Assembly: GCA_900556455.1 (NCBI GenBank)
Contig: USOV01000002.1
Location: 1-44,543 of the forward strand
Reading direction: 5' to 3'
Length of the DNA: 44,543 nucleotides
DNA from: an uncultured Clostridium sp.
GTDB taxonomy: Bacteria > Bacillota > Clostridia > TANB77 > CAG-508
The notes beneath the pieces were generated by a model. It made no database searches. It was not told the origin of the DNA and saw only the letters and a program-made list of their open reading frames with translations. Positions 33,156 to 41,718 of the stretch are shown piece after piece (positions within the stretch are counted from its first letter, which is position 1; every line of letters starts with the position of its first letter). A program made the position numbers and the translations under genes.

Positions 33156-34343
33156 TTATTTGTTTTCTAAACAGTCTATTCCTGGAAGAATTTTTCCTTC
33201 TAAGAACTCTAGTGATGCTCCGCCACCTGTAGATATGTGTGTCATTTTTTCAGAATATCCACCTTTTTCTACTGCTGCTGCTGAGTCTCCTCCTCCTATT
33301 ATTGTTATAGCATCTATTTCTGATAGCACTTTTGCTATTGCGTTTGTTCCTTTTGCAAAGTTTTCAAATTCAAAAACTCCCAAAGGTCCATTCCACATAA
33401 CTGTTTTTGCTTTTTTCAATTCTTCTGTAAATAGTTTTACAGATTCTGGTCCAATGTCTAGCCCTTGCCATCCATCTGGTATTTCTTTTGAATTTACAAC
33501 TTTTATTTCTGTATCATTAGAAAATTCTTTTCCGCAAACAGTGTCTACTGGGAATAGTAATTTTACATTCTTTTCTTCTGCTTTTTTCATTGTTTCTTTT
33601 GCAAGGTCTAATCTATCTAATTCACAAATTGAATTTCCAACATTATACCCCATTGCTTTCAAAAATGTGTATGTCATTCCTCCACCAATTATTATGCTGT
33701 CTGCTTTTTCTATTAAGTTTTCTATTACTTTTATTTTGTCAGATACTTTTGCTCCACCTAATATTGCAACAAAAGGTCTTTCTGGATTATTTAAACTATC
33801 TCCTAACATTTGTACTTCTTTTTCTATTAAGAATCCACAAACAGCTGGTAAATAGTCTGCAACTCCAGCAGTTGAGCTATGTGCTCTATGAGCTGTTCCA
33901 AATGCATCATTTACATATATATCTGCAAGTGATGCTAATTCTTTTGAAAATTCTGCATCATTTGCTTCTTCTCGTGCGTCAAATCTAACATTCTCTAAAA
34001 GAATTGCCTCTCCTTCTTTTAGTTCACTTGCCAATCTTTTTGCATCTTCTCCAACAATGTCTTTTGCAAGTTTTACTTCAAATCCTAAATATTCAGATAG
34101 TCTTTTTGCAACAGGTGCTAGTGAAAGGTTTGGTTTTACTTCTCCTTTTGGTTTTCCTAAGTGAGAACAAAGTATAACCTTTGCCTTATGTTCTAATAAA
34201 TATTTTATTGTTGGCAATGCCCCAACTATTCTTAAGTCATTTGTAATTTCTCCTGTTTCTTTATCTAAAGGTACATTAAAATCACATCTGACTAGAACTT
34301 TTTTCCCTGTTACGTCTATGTCTCTAATTGTTTTTTTGTTCAT
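33156..34343 (-). CDS. pgk: Phosphoglycerate kinase
   Basis: 395 residues, the standard length. Motifs are VLVRCDFNVPLDKETG at the start, SHLGKPKG, LLENVRFDAREE, YVNDAFGTAHRAHSSTAG, FVAILGGAKVSDKI, WNGPLGVFEFENFAKGT, and the C-terminal GGGDSAAAVEKGG/STGGGASLEFLEG. It produces ATP from 1,3-bisphosphoglycerate. It begins 13 bases after gap. ATG 34343 follows AAAAAGGAGGTATAT. Confidence 0.98.
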   Translation of the reverse strand: MNKKTIRDIDVTGKKVLVRCDFNVPLDKETGEITNDLRIVGALPTIKYLLEHKAKVILCSHLGKPKGEVKPNLSLAPVAKRLSEYLGFEVKLAKDIVGEDAKRLASELKEGEAILLENVRFDAREEANDAEFSKELASLADIYVNDAFGTAHRAHSSTAGVADYLPAVCGFLIEKEVQMLGDSLNNPERPFVAILGGAKVSDKIKVIENLIEKADSIIIGGGMTYTFLKAMGYNVGNSICELDRLDLAKETMKKAEEKNVKLLFPVDTVCGKEFSNDTEIKVVNSKEIPDGWQGLDIGPESVKLFTEELKKAKTVMWNGPLGVFEFENFAKGTNAIAKVLSEIDAITIIGGGDSAAAVEKGGYSEKMTHISTGGGASLEFLEGKILPGIDCLENK

Positions 34344-34356
34344 ATATACCTCCTTT

Positions 34357-35361
34357 TTATCTTTTTGAAGCTATATAAATTGCTAGGTCTACTAATTTGT
34401 TTGAATATCCCCATTCATTATCATACCAAGCTACTAATTTAACAAATGTATCTGTTAAACCAATTCCTGCTTTGCTATCAAATATTGATGTGTGTGGGTC
34501 ATGGATAAAGTCTGATGATACTAAATCTTCATCAACATATTCTAGTATTCCTTTTAATTCGTTTTCTGATGCTCTTTTAACTGCTGCACATATTTCTTCA
34601 TATGTTGCAGGTTTTTCTAGGTTACATGTTAGGTCTACTACTGAAACATCAACAGTTGGTACTCTGAATGCCATTCCTGTTAATTTTCCATTTAATTCTG
34701 GAATTACTTTTCCAACAGCTTTTGCTGCTCCTGTTGAAGATGGTATGATGTTTGCAGATGCTGCACGTCCACCTCTCCAATCTTTTTTAGATGCTCCATC
34801 AACTGTTTTTTGTGTTGCAGTTGTTGAGTGAACTGTTGTCATTAAGCCTTCTTTAATTCCAAAGTTATTGTGAATTACTTTTGCAAGTGGTGCTAAGCAG
34901 TTTGTTGTACAAGATGCATTTGATACTATGTTCATGCTTGGCTCATATTTTTCTTGGTTTACACCCATAACAAACATCGGAGCATCTTTTGATGGTGCAC
35001 TTATTACAACTTGTTTTGCTCCTGCATCTATGTGTGCTTGTGCTTTTTCAAGTGTTGTAAATACTCCTGAACATTCTAGTACATATTCTACTCCTTCTTT
35101 TCCCCATGGAATATTGTGTGGGTCCATTTCATTAAATACTTTTATTTCTTTTCCATTTACTATTAATCTTCCTTCTTCTGCTCTAACTTCTCCATTAAAT
35201 TTTCCATGTACTGTGTCATATTTTATCATATATGCCATATAATCTGCTGTTATAAAAGGATCATTTATTGCTATGACTTCTACTTCTCCTCTCTCTAAGG
35301 CTGCTTGGAACGCTAAGTTTCCAATTCTTCCAAATCCGTTAATTCCTAATTTAACTGACAT
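34357..35361 (-). CDS. gap: Glyceraldehyde-3-phosphate dehydrogenase
   Basis: I chose ATG 35361 (MSVKLGINGFGRIG), preceded by AAGGAGGAAGTTAAC. The protein has 334 residues, type I GAPDH. NAD-binding GINGFGRIG, the active-site motif SNASCTTNCLAPL with the catalytic Cys, HSTTATQKTVDG, RGGRAASANIIPSSTGAA and WYDNEWGYSNK are all intact. It is the first gene of the glycolytic series. No in-frame CGG. Confidence 0.98.
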   Translation of the reverse strand: MSVKLGINGFGRIGNLAFQAALERGEVEVIAINDPFITADYMAYMIKYDTVHGKFNGEVRAEEGRLIVNGKEIKVFNEMDPHNIPWGKEGVEYVLECSGVFTTLEKAQAHIDAGAKQVVISAPSKDAPMFVMGVNQEKYEPSMNIVSNASCTTNCLAPLAKVIHNNFGIKEGLMTTVHSTTATQKTVDGASKKDWRGGRAASANIIPSSTGAAKAVGKVIPELNGKLTGMAFRVPTVDVSVVDLTCNLEKPATYEEICAAVKRASENELKGILEYVDEDLVSSDFIHDPHTSIFDSKAGIGLTDTFVKLVAWYDNEWGYSNKLVDLAIYIASKR

Positions 35362-35419
35362 GTTAACTTCCTCCTTTTTGATACTAAAAGTATCTATTTT
35401 TATGGTGTTATTGTATATC

Positions 35420-35450
35420 AAAAAAGAACACTTTTCAAGTGTTCTTTTAG
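35420..35450 (-). terminator. Terminator between small unknown gene and gap
   Basis: Stem AAAAGAACACTT/AAGTGTTCTTTT with a 3-base loop and T-rich flanks, just past the stop of the 35459-35791 gene. Confidence 0.75.
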
Positions 35451-35458
35451 ATTTTTTA

Positions 35459-35791
35459 TTATAATATTCTTTTTCCTTTGTGTGTTATTTCTACTTCTTT
35501 AAATAAAAAGTTTTTAAAACTTTGCCAAGTTACGTCTTGATGTAAAAAGTCATTGATTTCATCTTCAATTTTTTGTTCATATGGTGTTAATTCTACCTTT
35601 ATTTCATAGAATAATACATTTTTTAGTTTTGTAAAGAATGATGGTTTTGCAGGTAATCCAGCACCAGCATTTTCTCTTCCACTTTCAGCTACTTTAAACT
35701 TACTTTCATATTCTGTTCCTATGTTTCCAACAGAACTTGCACTTATTTCCCCATTAAAGTCAACTTTTTCATATACTTTGTTTTCTTCCAT
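35459..35791 (-). CDS. Unknown 110-residue protein
   Basis: ATG 35791 follows AGGAGGAGAGTAAAC, and a terminator lies directly behind the stop. The N-terminal half (1-50) is polar and low in order (NGEISASSVGNIGTEYESKF). Residues about 50-110 look folded: KPSFFTKLKNVLFYEIKVELTPYEQKIEDEIND then FLHQDVTWQSFKNFLFKEVEI, with two F-L-x-x-x-x-V/I-E/K-V-like helices repeating (KNVLFYEIKVEL and KNFLFKEVEITH). No membrane or signal segment. I do not recognise a family; a small cytoplasmic adaptor would fit but is a guess. Confidence 0.7.
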   Translation of the reverse strand: MEENKVYEKVDFNGEISASSVGNIGTEYESKFKVAESGRENAGAGLPAKPSFFTKLKNVLFYEIKVELTPYEQKIEDEINDFLHQDVTWQSFKNFLFKEVEITHKGKRIL

Positions 35792-35964
35792 GTTTACTCT
35801 CCTCCTATTTGAGATATCTTTTCTTTTGTTCTTACGATATCTTTTTTATTCTTTTATATTTATATACTAAATTTAGCTACAAATCAATTGCTTTTGTGTT
35901 ACATTTATATTACATTTTTGTTACATTTTTTTGGGTGCTTAGTTAGCACACAAACATGTATTAT

Positions 35965-36975
35965 TTAATTTTGTTCTTTGGTATCAGTTCCTGTGTATTG
36001 TGCGCAATATTCTTCATATTTTGTTTTTAAATCTTTATCAAAGAATTTTAGGTTTGCTTTTTCTCTCATTTGGATTAGAGCTTGGTAATATGTTGTATCA
36101 TCTACATCTAGTCCTTTTTCTTCTGCAAGTGCACCTACTATTGCCATTTTGTCTTTATGCGATATTTCTTTTGTTTTATCTTTTCTATCTATGCAATAGA
36201 TTACATGATATCCATAAGATGTTTGTACTGGTGTCTCAGTATATTTTCCTACTTCTAATTCCTTCATTGCATTAATATATGTTTCCTCAATACTATCAAA
36301 AGCTCCAATTTCTCCTAAATCTTCTGTAATTATATTATCTGGATAGTTTGTAGTATATTCTTCTGCAAGTGTATTAAACTCCTCTCCACCATTTAGTCTA
36401 GAAATTATGTCATTTGCTAATGCTAAAGCTTGAGCATCATCAATTGTATCTGAAGTTTTAACTAAAATATGTTTTGTATTTACTTTTCCAAATGCGTGTT
36501 CATCATAATATGTTTTTACTGCATCTTTTTCTAGTTTTGTTTCTAGATAATCATAGAAATATATTGTTCTCTTATAATCTACTGCTAAATATTCCATGAA
36601 ATCATCATAGCTTTCAAATCCATTTTCTTTTAAAAATGTTTCTTGTGTATATCCATATGCTTCATATTGTTTAATATATTTATCTGCCGTTTCTTTTATT
36701 TCATTTAATTCATCATCATTTAGTTTATATTTTTTGTTCAATATTTTTGCATCAACATCTTCTAGAACTAAGTTTATTGAATAGTAATTTTTCATTTCAT
36801 TATATAAGCTTCTTATTGTTATTGTTTTTCCATTAACTGTTGCTGCAAGTCCTCCATTTGTAAAGAACATTATTATAAGTCCTAAAGCCAAACCTATTAT
36901 TAAACTAATAATAATTTCCTTTTTTAATAATTTTTTAAAAACATTTTCTTTTTTGTTTTCTTCTTTTTCTTCCAT
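35965..36975 (-). CDS. PrsA/SurA-like membrane-anchored peptidyl-prolyl isomerase
   Basis: 336 residues. A charged start (MEEKEENKKENVFKKLLKKE) precedes one transmembrane helix (about 22-42); there is no lipobox, so it is held by an uncleaved anchor, unlike classical PrsA. A SurA-N-like helical region (45-160) leads to a parvulin rotamase domain (about 165-262) with VNTKHILVKT, GGEEFNTLAEEYT, DLGEIGAFD and VQTSYGYHVIY, in the order expected for PPIC-type isomerases. It likely helps fold secreted proteins outside the membrane. It is monocistronic. Confidence 0.85.
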   Translation of the reverse strand: MEEKEENKKENVFKKLLKKEIIISLIIGLALGLIIMFFTNGGLAATVNGKTITIRSLYNEMKNYYSINLVLEDVDAKILNKKYKLNDDELNEIKETADKYIKQYEAYGYTQETFLKENGFESYDDFMEYLAVDYKRTIYFYDYLETKLEKDAVKTYYDEHAFGKVNTKHILVKTSDTIDDAQALALANDIISRLNGGEEFNTLAEEYTTNYPDNIITEDLGEIGAFDSIEETYINAMKELEVGKYTETPVQTSYGYHVIYCIDRKDKTKEISHKDKMAIVGALAEEKGLDVDDTTYYQALIQMREKANLKFFDKDLKTKYEEYCAQYTGTDTKEQN

Positions 36976-37085
36976 TTTCGATTTCCTTTCTAAAATAAAT
37001 TTGGGATTAACCAGTAAATATATAATTTATAATTATTAAAAGAAGATTAAAAACATATATAATTTTTTCTTATATCTATAATCAG

Positions 37086-37607
37086 CTATATATTCATTTC
37101 AATGCATTTGTGGTTTTCTAGGCTTTGTTTTACATCTAAGATCCTTTGATTTGATGAACCTCTAAATTTTAGATTAGGGTCTTTTAGGTCTTGTTTAAAT
37201 TCTCCATCTACTAATACATCTATTTCATTTAAACAATCCATTGTGTCTGGGTCATGTCTTTCTACCAATTCATCTAAGGTGTATCCTGAATAGCACCACA
37301 CATTAAAATTCTTTTTTACTTTTTTTACATCTTTTATAAAATTACAAACTTCTTTTATATTCTCCCTACATAAAGGTTCGCCACCACTTATGGTAATTCC
37401 TTTTAAAATAGAATTGTTTTTTATTTTTTCTATAATTTCTTCCTTTTTGCAATCATTAAATTTGTTGCCATATTCGAAACTTTGTGCTTCTTTATTGTGG
37501 CAACCTGGACAGTGGTGTGGGCAACCACTTACAAAAAGCACTGCCCTCCATCCAAGTCCATTTGATATACTTTCATCGTAAAATCCTGCTACATTCATTT
37601 TATTCAT
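37086..37607 (-). CDS. nrdG: Anaerobic ribonucleotide reductase activating protein, copy 2
   Basis: 173 residues. The radical-SAM motif CPHHCPGCH (Cys 29, 33, 36) and GGEPLCRENI (SAM site) are present, and the LFVSGCPHHCPGCHN segment is typical of NrdG. The second Met (MNVAGFYDES) may be the true start because AGAGATG lies at a fitting distance. It follows nrdD copy 2 after 6 bases and would activate that reductase. It differs clearly from copy 1 at 22134-22706. Confidence 0.93.
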   Translation of the reverse strand: MNKMNVAGFYDESISNGLGWRAVLFVSGCPHHCPGCHNKEAQSFEYGNKFNDCKKEEIIEKIKNNSILKGITISGGEPLCRENIKEVCNFIKDVKKVKKNFNVWCYSGYTLDELVERHDPDTMDCLNEIDVLVDGEFKQDLKDPNLKFRGSSNQRILDVKQSLENHKCIEMNI

Positions 37608-37613
37608 CTCTTT

Positions 37614-39896
37614 TTACATATTTTTCTCGTCATGTGTTACTCTATCGTGTAACTCTGCTAGTTTTCCTTTATTCCATCTAGATGTTGTTCCAACTAAATA
37701 TCCTGTTATTCTTTGTATTGTATCTATGTTATTGCTATGACAAACTGGACATTCTTTTAACTTGGCATCTGCATTTTCAAATCCACAGTCTAAGCATCTA
37801 CTTCTTGTATGGTTAATTGAACCATATCCCATATTATATTTATCCATTAAGTCTACTACTGCTTCAACAGATTCTGGGTTATGTGTTGCATCTCCATCTA
37901 ATTCAATGTAGAATATATGTCCTCCTAATGTTAATGCATGGTATGGGGCTTCTATTTTTGCTTTATGTTCTGCTGTACATTTATACCATACTGGAACATG
38001 GTTACTATTTGTATAGTATTCTTTATCTGTAACTCCAAGTATTGTTCCAAAATCCCTTTTATCCATTCTAGTAAATTTTCCAGATAATCCTTCTGCTGGT
38101 GTTGCAAGTAAAGAGTAATTTAAGTCATATCTTTCAGAATATCTGTCACAAGATTCTTTCATTCTTGTGATTATTTCAATTCCTAGTTTTTGAGATTTTT
38201 CACTTTCTGCATGATGTTTTCCAGTTAATACTGTTAAACATTCTGCTAATCCTATAAATCCTATTCCTAATGTTCCATGTTTTAATACTTCTTCTACTTT
38301 ATCTGTTGGTTTTAAGTTTTCACTGTCTTGCCATAATCCAGACATTAATAGTGGGAATTGTTTTGCAACTGCTGTACATTGGAATTTGTATCTGTCATAT
38401 AATTGTCTTGCAGCTACATCTGTGTATTGTTCTAGTTTATTTAAGAATATTTTTTTAACTTCTTTATTGTATTTTTCTGTCATAAATTCTTCGCTACCTT
38501 TTCCAAGGTCAAAGTTTATTCTTAAATTAGCTTGTGCTTCTTTTGCAGATTCTATTGCTATTCTTACTAAGTTTACTGTTGTAAATGATAAATTTCCTCT
38601 TCCAACAGATGTATCTTCTCCATGTCTATTTGTAAATACTCTTGTTCTGCATCCCATTGTAGCTACTTCATAATAATATCTATTTGGGTCTTCTGCATTC
38701 CACTTTGGATGTGTATTAAATGTTGCATCTAGATTTAAGAAGTTTGGGAAAAATCTTTTTGCTGTTACTCTGCATGCAAGTTTATACAAGTCATAGTTTT
38801 TATCTTCTGGTAAATAGTTAACTCCTCTTTTCTTTTTCCAAATTTGTATTGGGAATATAGGTGTTTCTCCATTTCCAACTCCTCTTTCAGTAGATAGTAA
38901 CATTTCTCTTATTATGCATCTGCCTTCTGCAGAAGTATCTGTTCCATAGTTTATTGAACTGAATACTACTTGGTTTCCTCCTCTTGAGTGTATTGTGTTC
39001 ATATTGTGTATAAATGCTTCCATTGATTGGTGAACTCTATTTACAGTATTGTTTATTGCAAGTTGAACATATTTTTCTTCACCTTTTAGGTCTTTTGTTT
39101 CTTTCTTTATATAATCTTTTACTTCATAATTATATAATTTTGACAAATCCATATCTAAAACTTCTTCAAGTTTTTTAACTTCTTCTACAAATGTGGCTTT
39201 TACATATGGTGCTAAGTAAAAGTCAAATGCTGGTATTGCTTGTCCGCCATGCATTTCGTTTTGTACTGTTTCTAGAGAAATACATGCTATAATACTTGCT
39301 GTTTCTATTCTTTTTGCAGGTCTTGAACTTCCATGTCCAGCTCTAAATCCATTTTTTAATATTTTGTCTAGAGGGTGTTGAATGCATGTTAAACTCTTTG
39401 TTGGATAGTAGTCTTTATCATGTACATGTATATATCCTCCATTTACAGCATTTCTTGCTTCTGTTGATAATAAAAAGTCATCAACAAATGGTTTTGTTGT
39501 TTCACTTGCGAATTTCATCATCATTCCTGCTGGTGTATCTGCATTCATATTTGCATTTTCACGTGTTACATCATTAGATTTTGTTTCTATAATTTCTAAG
39601 AACATATCTTTTGTTTTTGATTTTCTTGCTACATCTCTGTTATATCTATATGTAATATATTCTTGTGCAACTTCTTTTCTTGATGAGCCCATTAACTTTT
39701 TCTCTACTAAATCTTGAATTTCATAAACAGATACTTGAACTTTATCTTTTAATTGGTTTTTTACACTATCTGTTATTTTTGTAGCTAAATCTATATCTAC
39801 ACCTCCTGTTGTGTGTGACATAGCCAATGTTATAGCTTTGATAATCCTCTCTTCGTTAAATTCTGTTACTCTTCCATCTCTTTTAATAACTTGCAT
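37614..39896 (-). CDS. nrdD: Anaerobic (class III) ribonucleoside-triphosphate reductase, copy 2
   Basis: 760 residues. The ATP-cone (about 1-90) starts MQVIKRDGRVTEFNEERIIK; the core has GRGNLSFTTVNLVR; the Zn knob is CLDCGFENADAKLKECPVC near 710-730; and the glycyl-radical site is QRITGYLVGTTSRWN near 740. Same reaction as copy 1, but the proteins differ along most of their length, so this is an old paralogue or an acquired type and not a fresh duplication. Promoter at 40151-40179, with a leader of about 250 bases. Confidence 0.95.
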   Translation of the reverse strand: MQVIKRDGRVTEFNEERIIKAITLAMSHTTGGVDIDLATKITDSVKNQLKDKVQVSVYEIQDLVEKKLMGSSRKEVAQEYITYRYNRDVARKSKTKDMFLEIIETKSNDVTRENANMNADTPAGMMMKFASETTKPFVDDFLLSTEARNAVNGGYIHVHDKDYYPTKSLTCIQHPLDKILKNGFRAGHGSSRPAKRIETASIIACISLETVQNEMHGGQAIPAFDFYLAPYVKATFVEEVKKLEEVLDMDLSKLYNYEVKDYIKKETKDLKGEEKYVQLAINNTVNRVHQSMEAFIHNMNTIHSRGGNQVVFSSINYGTDTSAEGRCIIREMLLSTERGVGNGETPIFPIQIWKKKRGVNYLPEDKNYDLYKLACRVTAKRFFPNFLNLDATFNTHPKWNAEDPNRYYYEVATMGCRTRVFTNRHGEDTSVGRGNLSFTTVNLVRIAIESAKEAQANLRINFDLGKGSEEFMTEKYNKEVKKIFLNKLEQYTDVAARQLYDRYKFQCTAVAKQFPLLMSGLWQDSENLKPTDKVEEVLKHGTLGIGFIGLAECLTVLTGKHHAESEKSQKLGIEIITRMKESCDRYSERYDLNYSLLATPAEGLSGKFTRMDKRDFGTILGVTDKEYYTNSNHVPVWYKCTAEHKAKIEAPYHALTLGGHIFYIELDGDATHNPESVEAVVDLMDKYNMGYGSINHTRSRCLDCGFENADAKLKECPVCHSNNIDTIQRITGYLVGTTSRWNKGKLAELHDRVTHDEKNM

Positions 39897-40150
39897 TTTA
39901 AAATCCCCCTTATCGTTTCTTTTTCTTATTATTTCATTAGTTCTTTGTCGAAAGCCTTGCTTTGTAAGTTGTTCCGTTTTTTGTCATTTTTTAAAAAATC
40001 ATTTTTTGTATTTTTTAATTTCTTTATTATTTTTCTTATTTTGCGTTTCCCCCGTTTTTTCTTACAATCACCTGGCTTTCACATGTTTTGATTCCTTTTT
40101 TGCCTTTTTGGTTTCTTAGGATTTTTTAGATTTTCTCCGAAATCAAATTT
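39897..40150 (-). promoter_or_regulatory. Long purine-rich leader of nrdD copy 2
   Basis: Between the promoter at 40151-40179 and the nrdD start lie about 250 bases that, read on the minus strand, are strongly purine-rich (A runs with AAAGG, CGGGGGAAACG, AAGGCAAAAAAGG), with little internal pairing and no open frame longer than about 16 codons. I could not match it to a known riboswitch. A ribosome-binding site GGGGGATTTTAAA stands before ATG 39896. Confidence 0.4.
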
Positions 40151-40179
40151 ATTTTATACGAAGATTTTTATATTGTCAA
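40151..40179 (-). promoter_or_regulatory. Promoter of nrdD-nrdG copy 2
   Basis: Minus-strand TTGACA (40179-40174), 17-base spacer, TAAAAT (40156-40151). A palindromic GTAATATTAC lies just upstream (40196-40205), which might be an operator. Confidence 0.6.
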
Positions 40180-40235
40180 TACGAAAGTAGAAAATGTAAT
40201 ATTACATTTTTGTTACAAAAAAATTGCCAATTAAA

Positions 40236-40277
40236 ACTGGGCATTTTAACATAAAAATCCATGTTAAAATGCCCAGT
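40236..40277 (-). terminator. Terminator after pyrH-frr
   Basis: Perfect 16-bp stem CTGGGCATTTTAACAT/ATGTTAAAATGCCCAG (40237-40252, 40261-40276) followed on the minus strand by TTTTAATT. Confidence 0.85.
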
Positions 40278-40303
40278 ATCATTGACAACTTTTTTTATTT
40301 ATT

Positions 40304-40852
40304 TTACACACTCATTATTTCTTTTTCTTTTGCTTCTATCATGCTATCGATTTCTGCAACTTTTTTATCTGTTAATTTTTGTATTTGGTCTTCTGCTCCT
40401 TTTAATTCGTCTTCTGTGATTTCGCTATTTTTTTGTTTTGTTTTTGCTTCATCTATTCCGTCTCTTCTTATAGAACGAATAGCTACTTTTGATTCTTCTC
40501 CCATTTTCTTTATATCTTTTACTAATTCTTTTCTTCTTTCTTCTGTTAATTCTGGGAATGCAAGTCTTATTACTTTTCCATCATTATTTGGATTTATTCC
40601 TATATCTGATTTTAATATTTCTTTTTCTATTTCTTTCAAAATACTAGTATCCCATGGTTGAATTACGATTAATCTTGCTTCTGGAACTGATATTCCTGCT
40701 ACTTGGTTTATTGGTGTTGGTGTTCCATAATAATCTATTTTTACCTTGTTTAATATTGCAGGGTTTGCTCTTCCTGCTCTTACTTCTGCTAAGCTTTCTG
40801 CTAAAGCATTTACTGTTTTATTCATTTTTTCTTCAATATGGTTAAATTCCAT
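40304..40852 (-). CDS. frr: Ribosome recycling factor
   Basis: 182 residues, near the family's usual 185. Motifs are LAEVRAGRANPAIL near 20, VDYYGTPTPINQVA-like segment near 35 (here KIDYYGTPTPINQVAGI), PWDTSILKEIEK, GINPNNDGKVIRLAFPELTEERRKEL and the C-terminal helix ending EIDSMIEAKEKEIMSV. It splits spent ribosomes together with EF-G. It follows pyrH, the usual pyrH-frr pair downstream of rpsB-tsf in many bacteria, but here the two pairs are separated by more than 11 kb. Confidence 0.97.
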   Translation of the reverse strand: MEFNHIEEKMNKTVNALAESLAEVRAGRANPAILNKVKIDYYGTPTPINQVAGISVPEARLIVIQPWDTSILKEIEKEILKSDIGINPNNDGKVIRLAFPELTEERRKELVKDIKKMGEESKVAIRSIRRDGIDEAKTKQKNSEITEDELKGAEDQIQKLTDKKVAEIDSMIEAKEKEIMSV

Positions 40853-40918
40853 GTTAAATCCTCCTTAAAATCTTCAATATTTTTTAATAAATCAAATGTG
40901 CACTGTTCTAGTTTTGAT

Positions 40919-41623
40919 TTACTTAACTAATGTACCAATTTTCTCGCCCTTAATAATTCTTACAATATTTTCTGGGTCATCTATTCCAAATACCACTAAT
41001 GGAATATTATTATCCATACATAATGATGTTGCTGTTGAATCCATTACCTTTAATTGTTTATTTAATACTTCCAAATATGTAATTTCGTCATATTTTACTG
41101 CATTTGGGTCTAATTTTGGATCTGCTGAATATACTCCATCACATGTTTTTGCAAGTAAGATAACTTCTGCATCAATTTCTGCTGCTTTCAGTGCTGCTCC
41201 TGTATCTGTTGTAAAAAATGGACTTCCTGTTCCACAAGTAAATATTACAACTCTTCCATTTGTTAAATGTTTCATTGCTTTTCTTTTTATATATGGTTCT
41301 GCAATTTGTCTCATTTCAATTGCTGTTTGCACTCTTGTATTAACTCCTCTTGCTTCTAGTGCGTCTTGTATTGCTAAGCCATTAATAGTTGTTGCAAGCA
41401 TTCCCATATAGTCTGATGTAGTTTTTTCCATTTGATGTCCATATCTTCCTCTCCAGAAGTTTCCTCCTCCAACTACTATTGCAACTTCTACACCCATTTC
41501 CACAATTTCTTTTACTTTATCACAAATTTTTCCTAATGTGTCTACATCTATGCCATTCTTTTGTTTCCCTGCAAGTGCTTCTCCACTAAGTTTTAGTAAA
41601 ACTCTTTTATATGCTACTTTCAT
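40919..41623 (-). CDS. pyrH: Uridylate kinase
   Basis: 234 residues. Motifs are RVLLKLSGEALAG at the start, VGGGNFWRG (nucleotide binding), DYMGMLATTINGLAIQDALE, GTGSPFFTTDTGAALKAAEI and CDGVYSADPKLDPNA, as expected for bacterial UMP kinase of the amino-acid-kinase fold. It makes UDP from UMP and is allosterically controlled by GTP and UTP in known members. frr follows after a 66-base gap. Confidence 0.97.
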   Translation of the reverse strand: MKVAYKRVLLKLSGEALAGKQKNGIDVDTLGKICDKVKEIVEMGVEVAIVVGGGNFWRGRYGHQMEKTTSDYMGMLATTINGLAIQDALEARGVNTRVQTAIEMRQIAEPYIKRKAMKHLTNGRVVIFTCGTGSPFFTTDTGAALKAAEIDAEVILLAKTCDGVYSADPKLDPNAVKYDEITYLEVLNKQLKVMDSTATSLCMDNNIPLVVFGIDDPENIVRIIKGEKIGTLVK

Positions 41624-41681
41624 AACATCCTCCTTGTATAATTTACTTTTGTTATTCTATCATAAATTATATACAAAATAA

Positions 41682-41715
41682 AAGGGGTTTTAATAAATTT
41701 TTATTAAAACCCAAT
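41682..41715 (-). terminator. Terminator after the ATP-grasp gene
   Basis: Stem GGGTTTTAATAAA/TTTATTAAAACCC (about 41685-41697 and 41700-41712), with T-run TTTTATTTT on the minus strand. It shows transcription ends after the restored stop at 41719. Confidence 0.75.
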
Positions 41716-41718
41716 TTT

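Noticed and set aside
39811..40119. Plus-strand open frame in the nrdD leader
   Set aside because: Phe/Ser/Leu-rich translation of the pyrimidine-rich strand, with no start signal; it partly overlaps nrdD.
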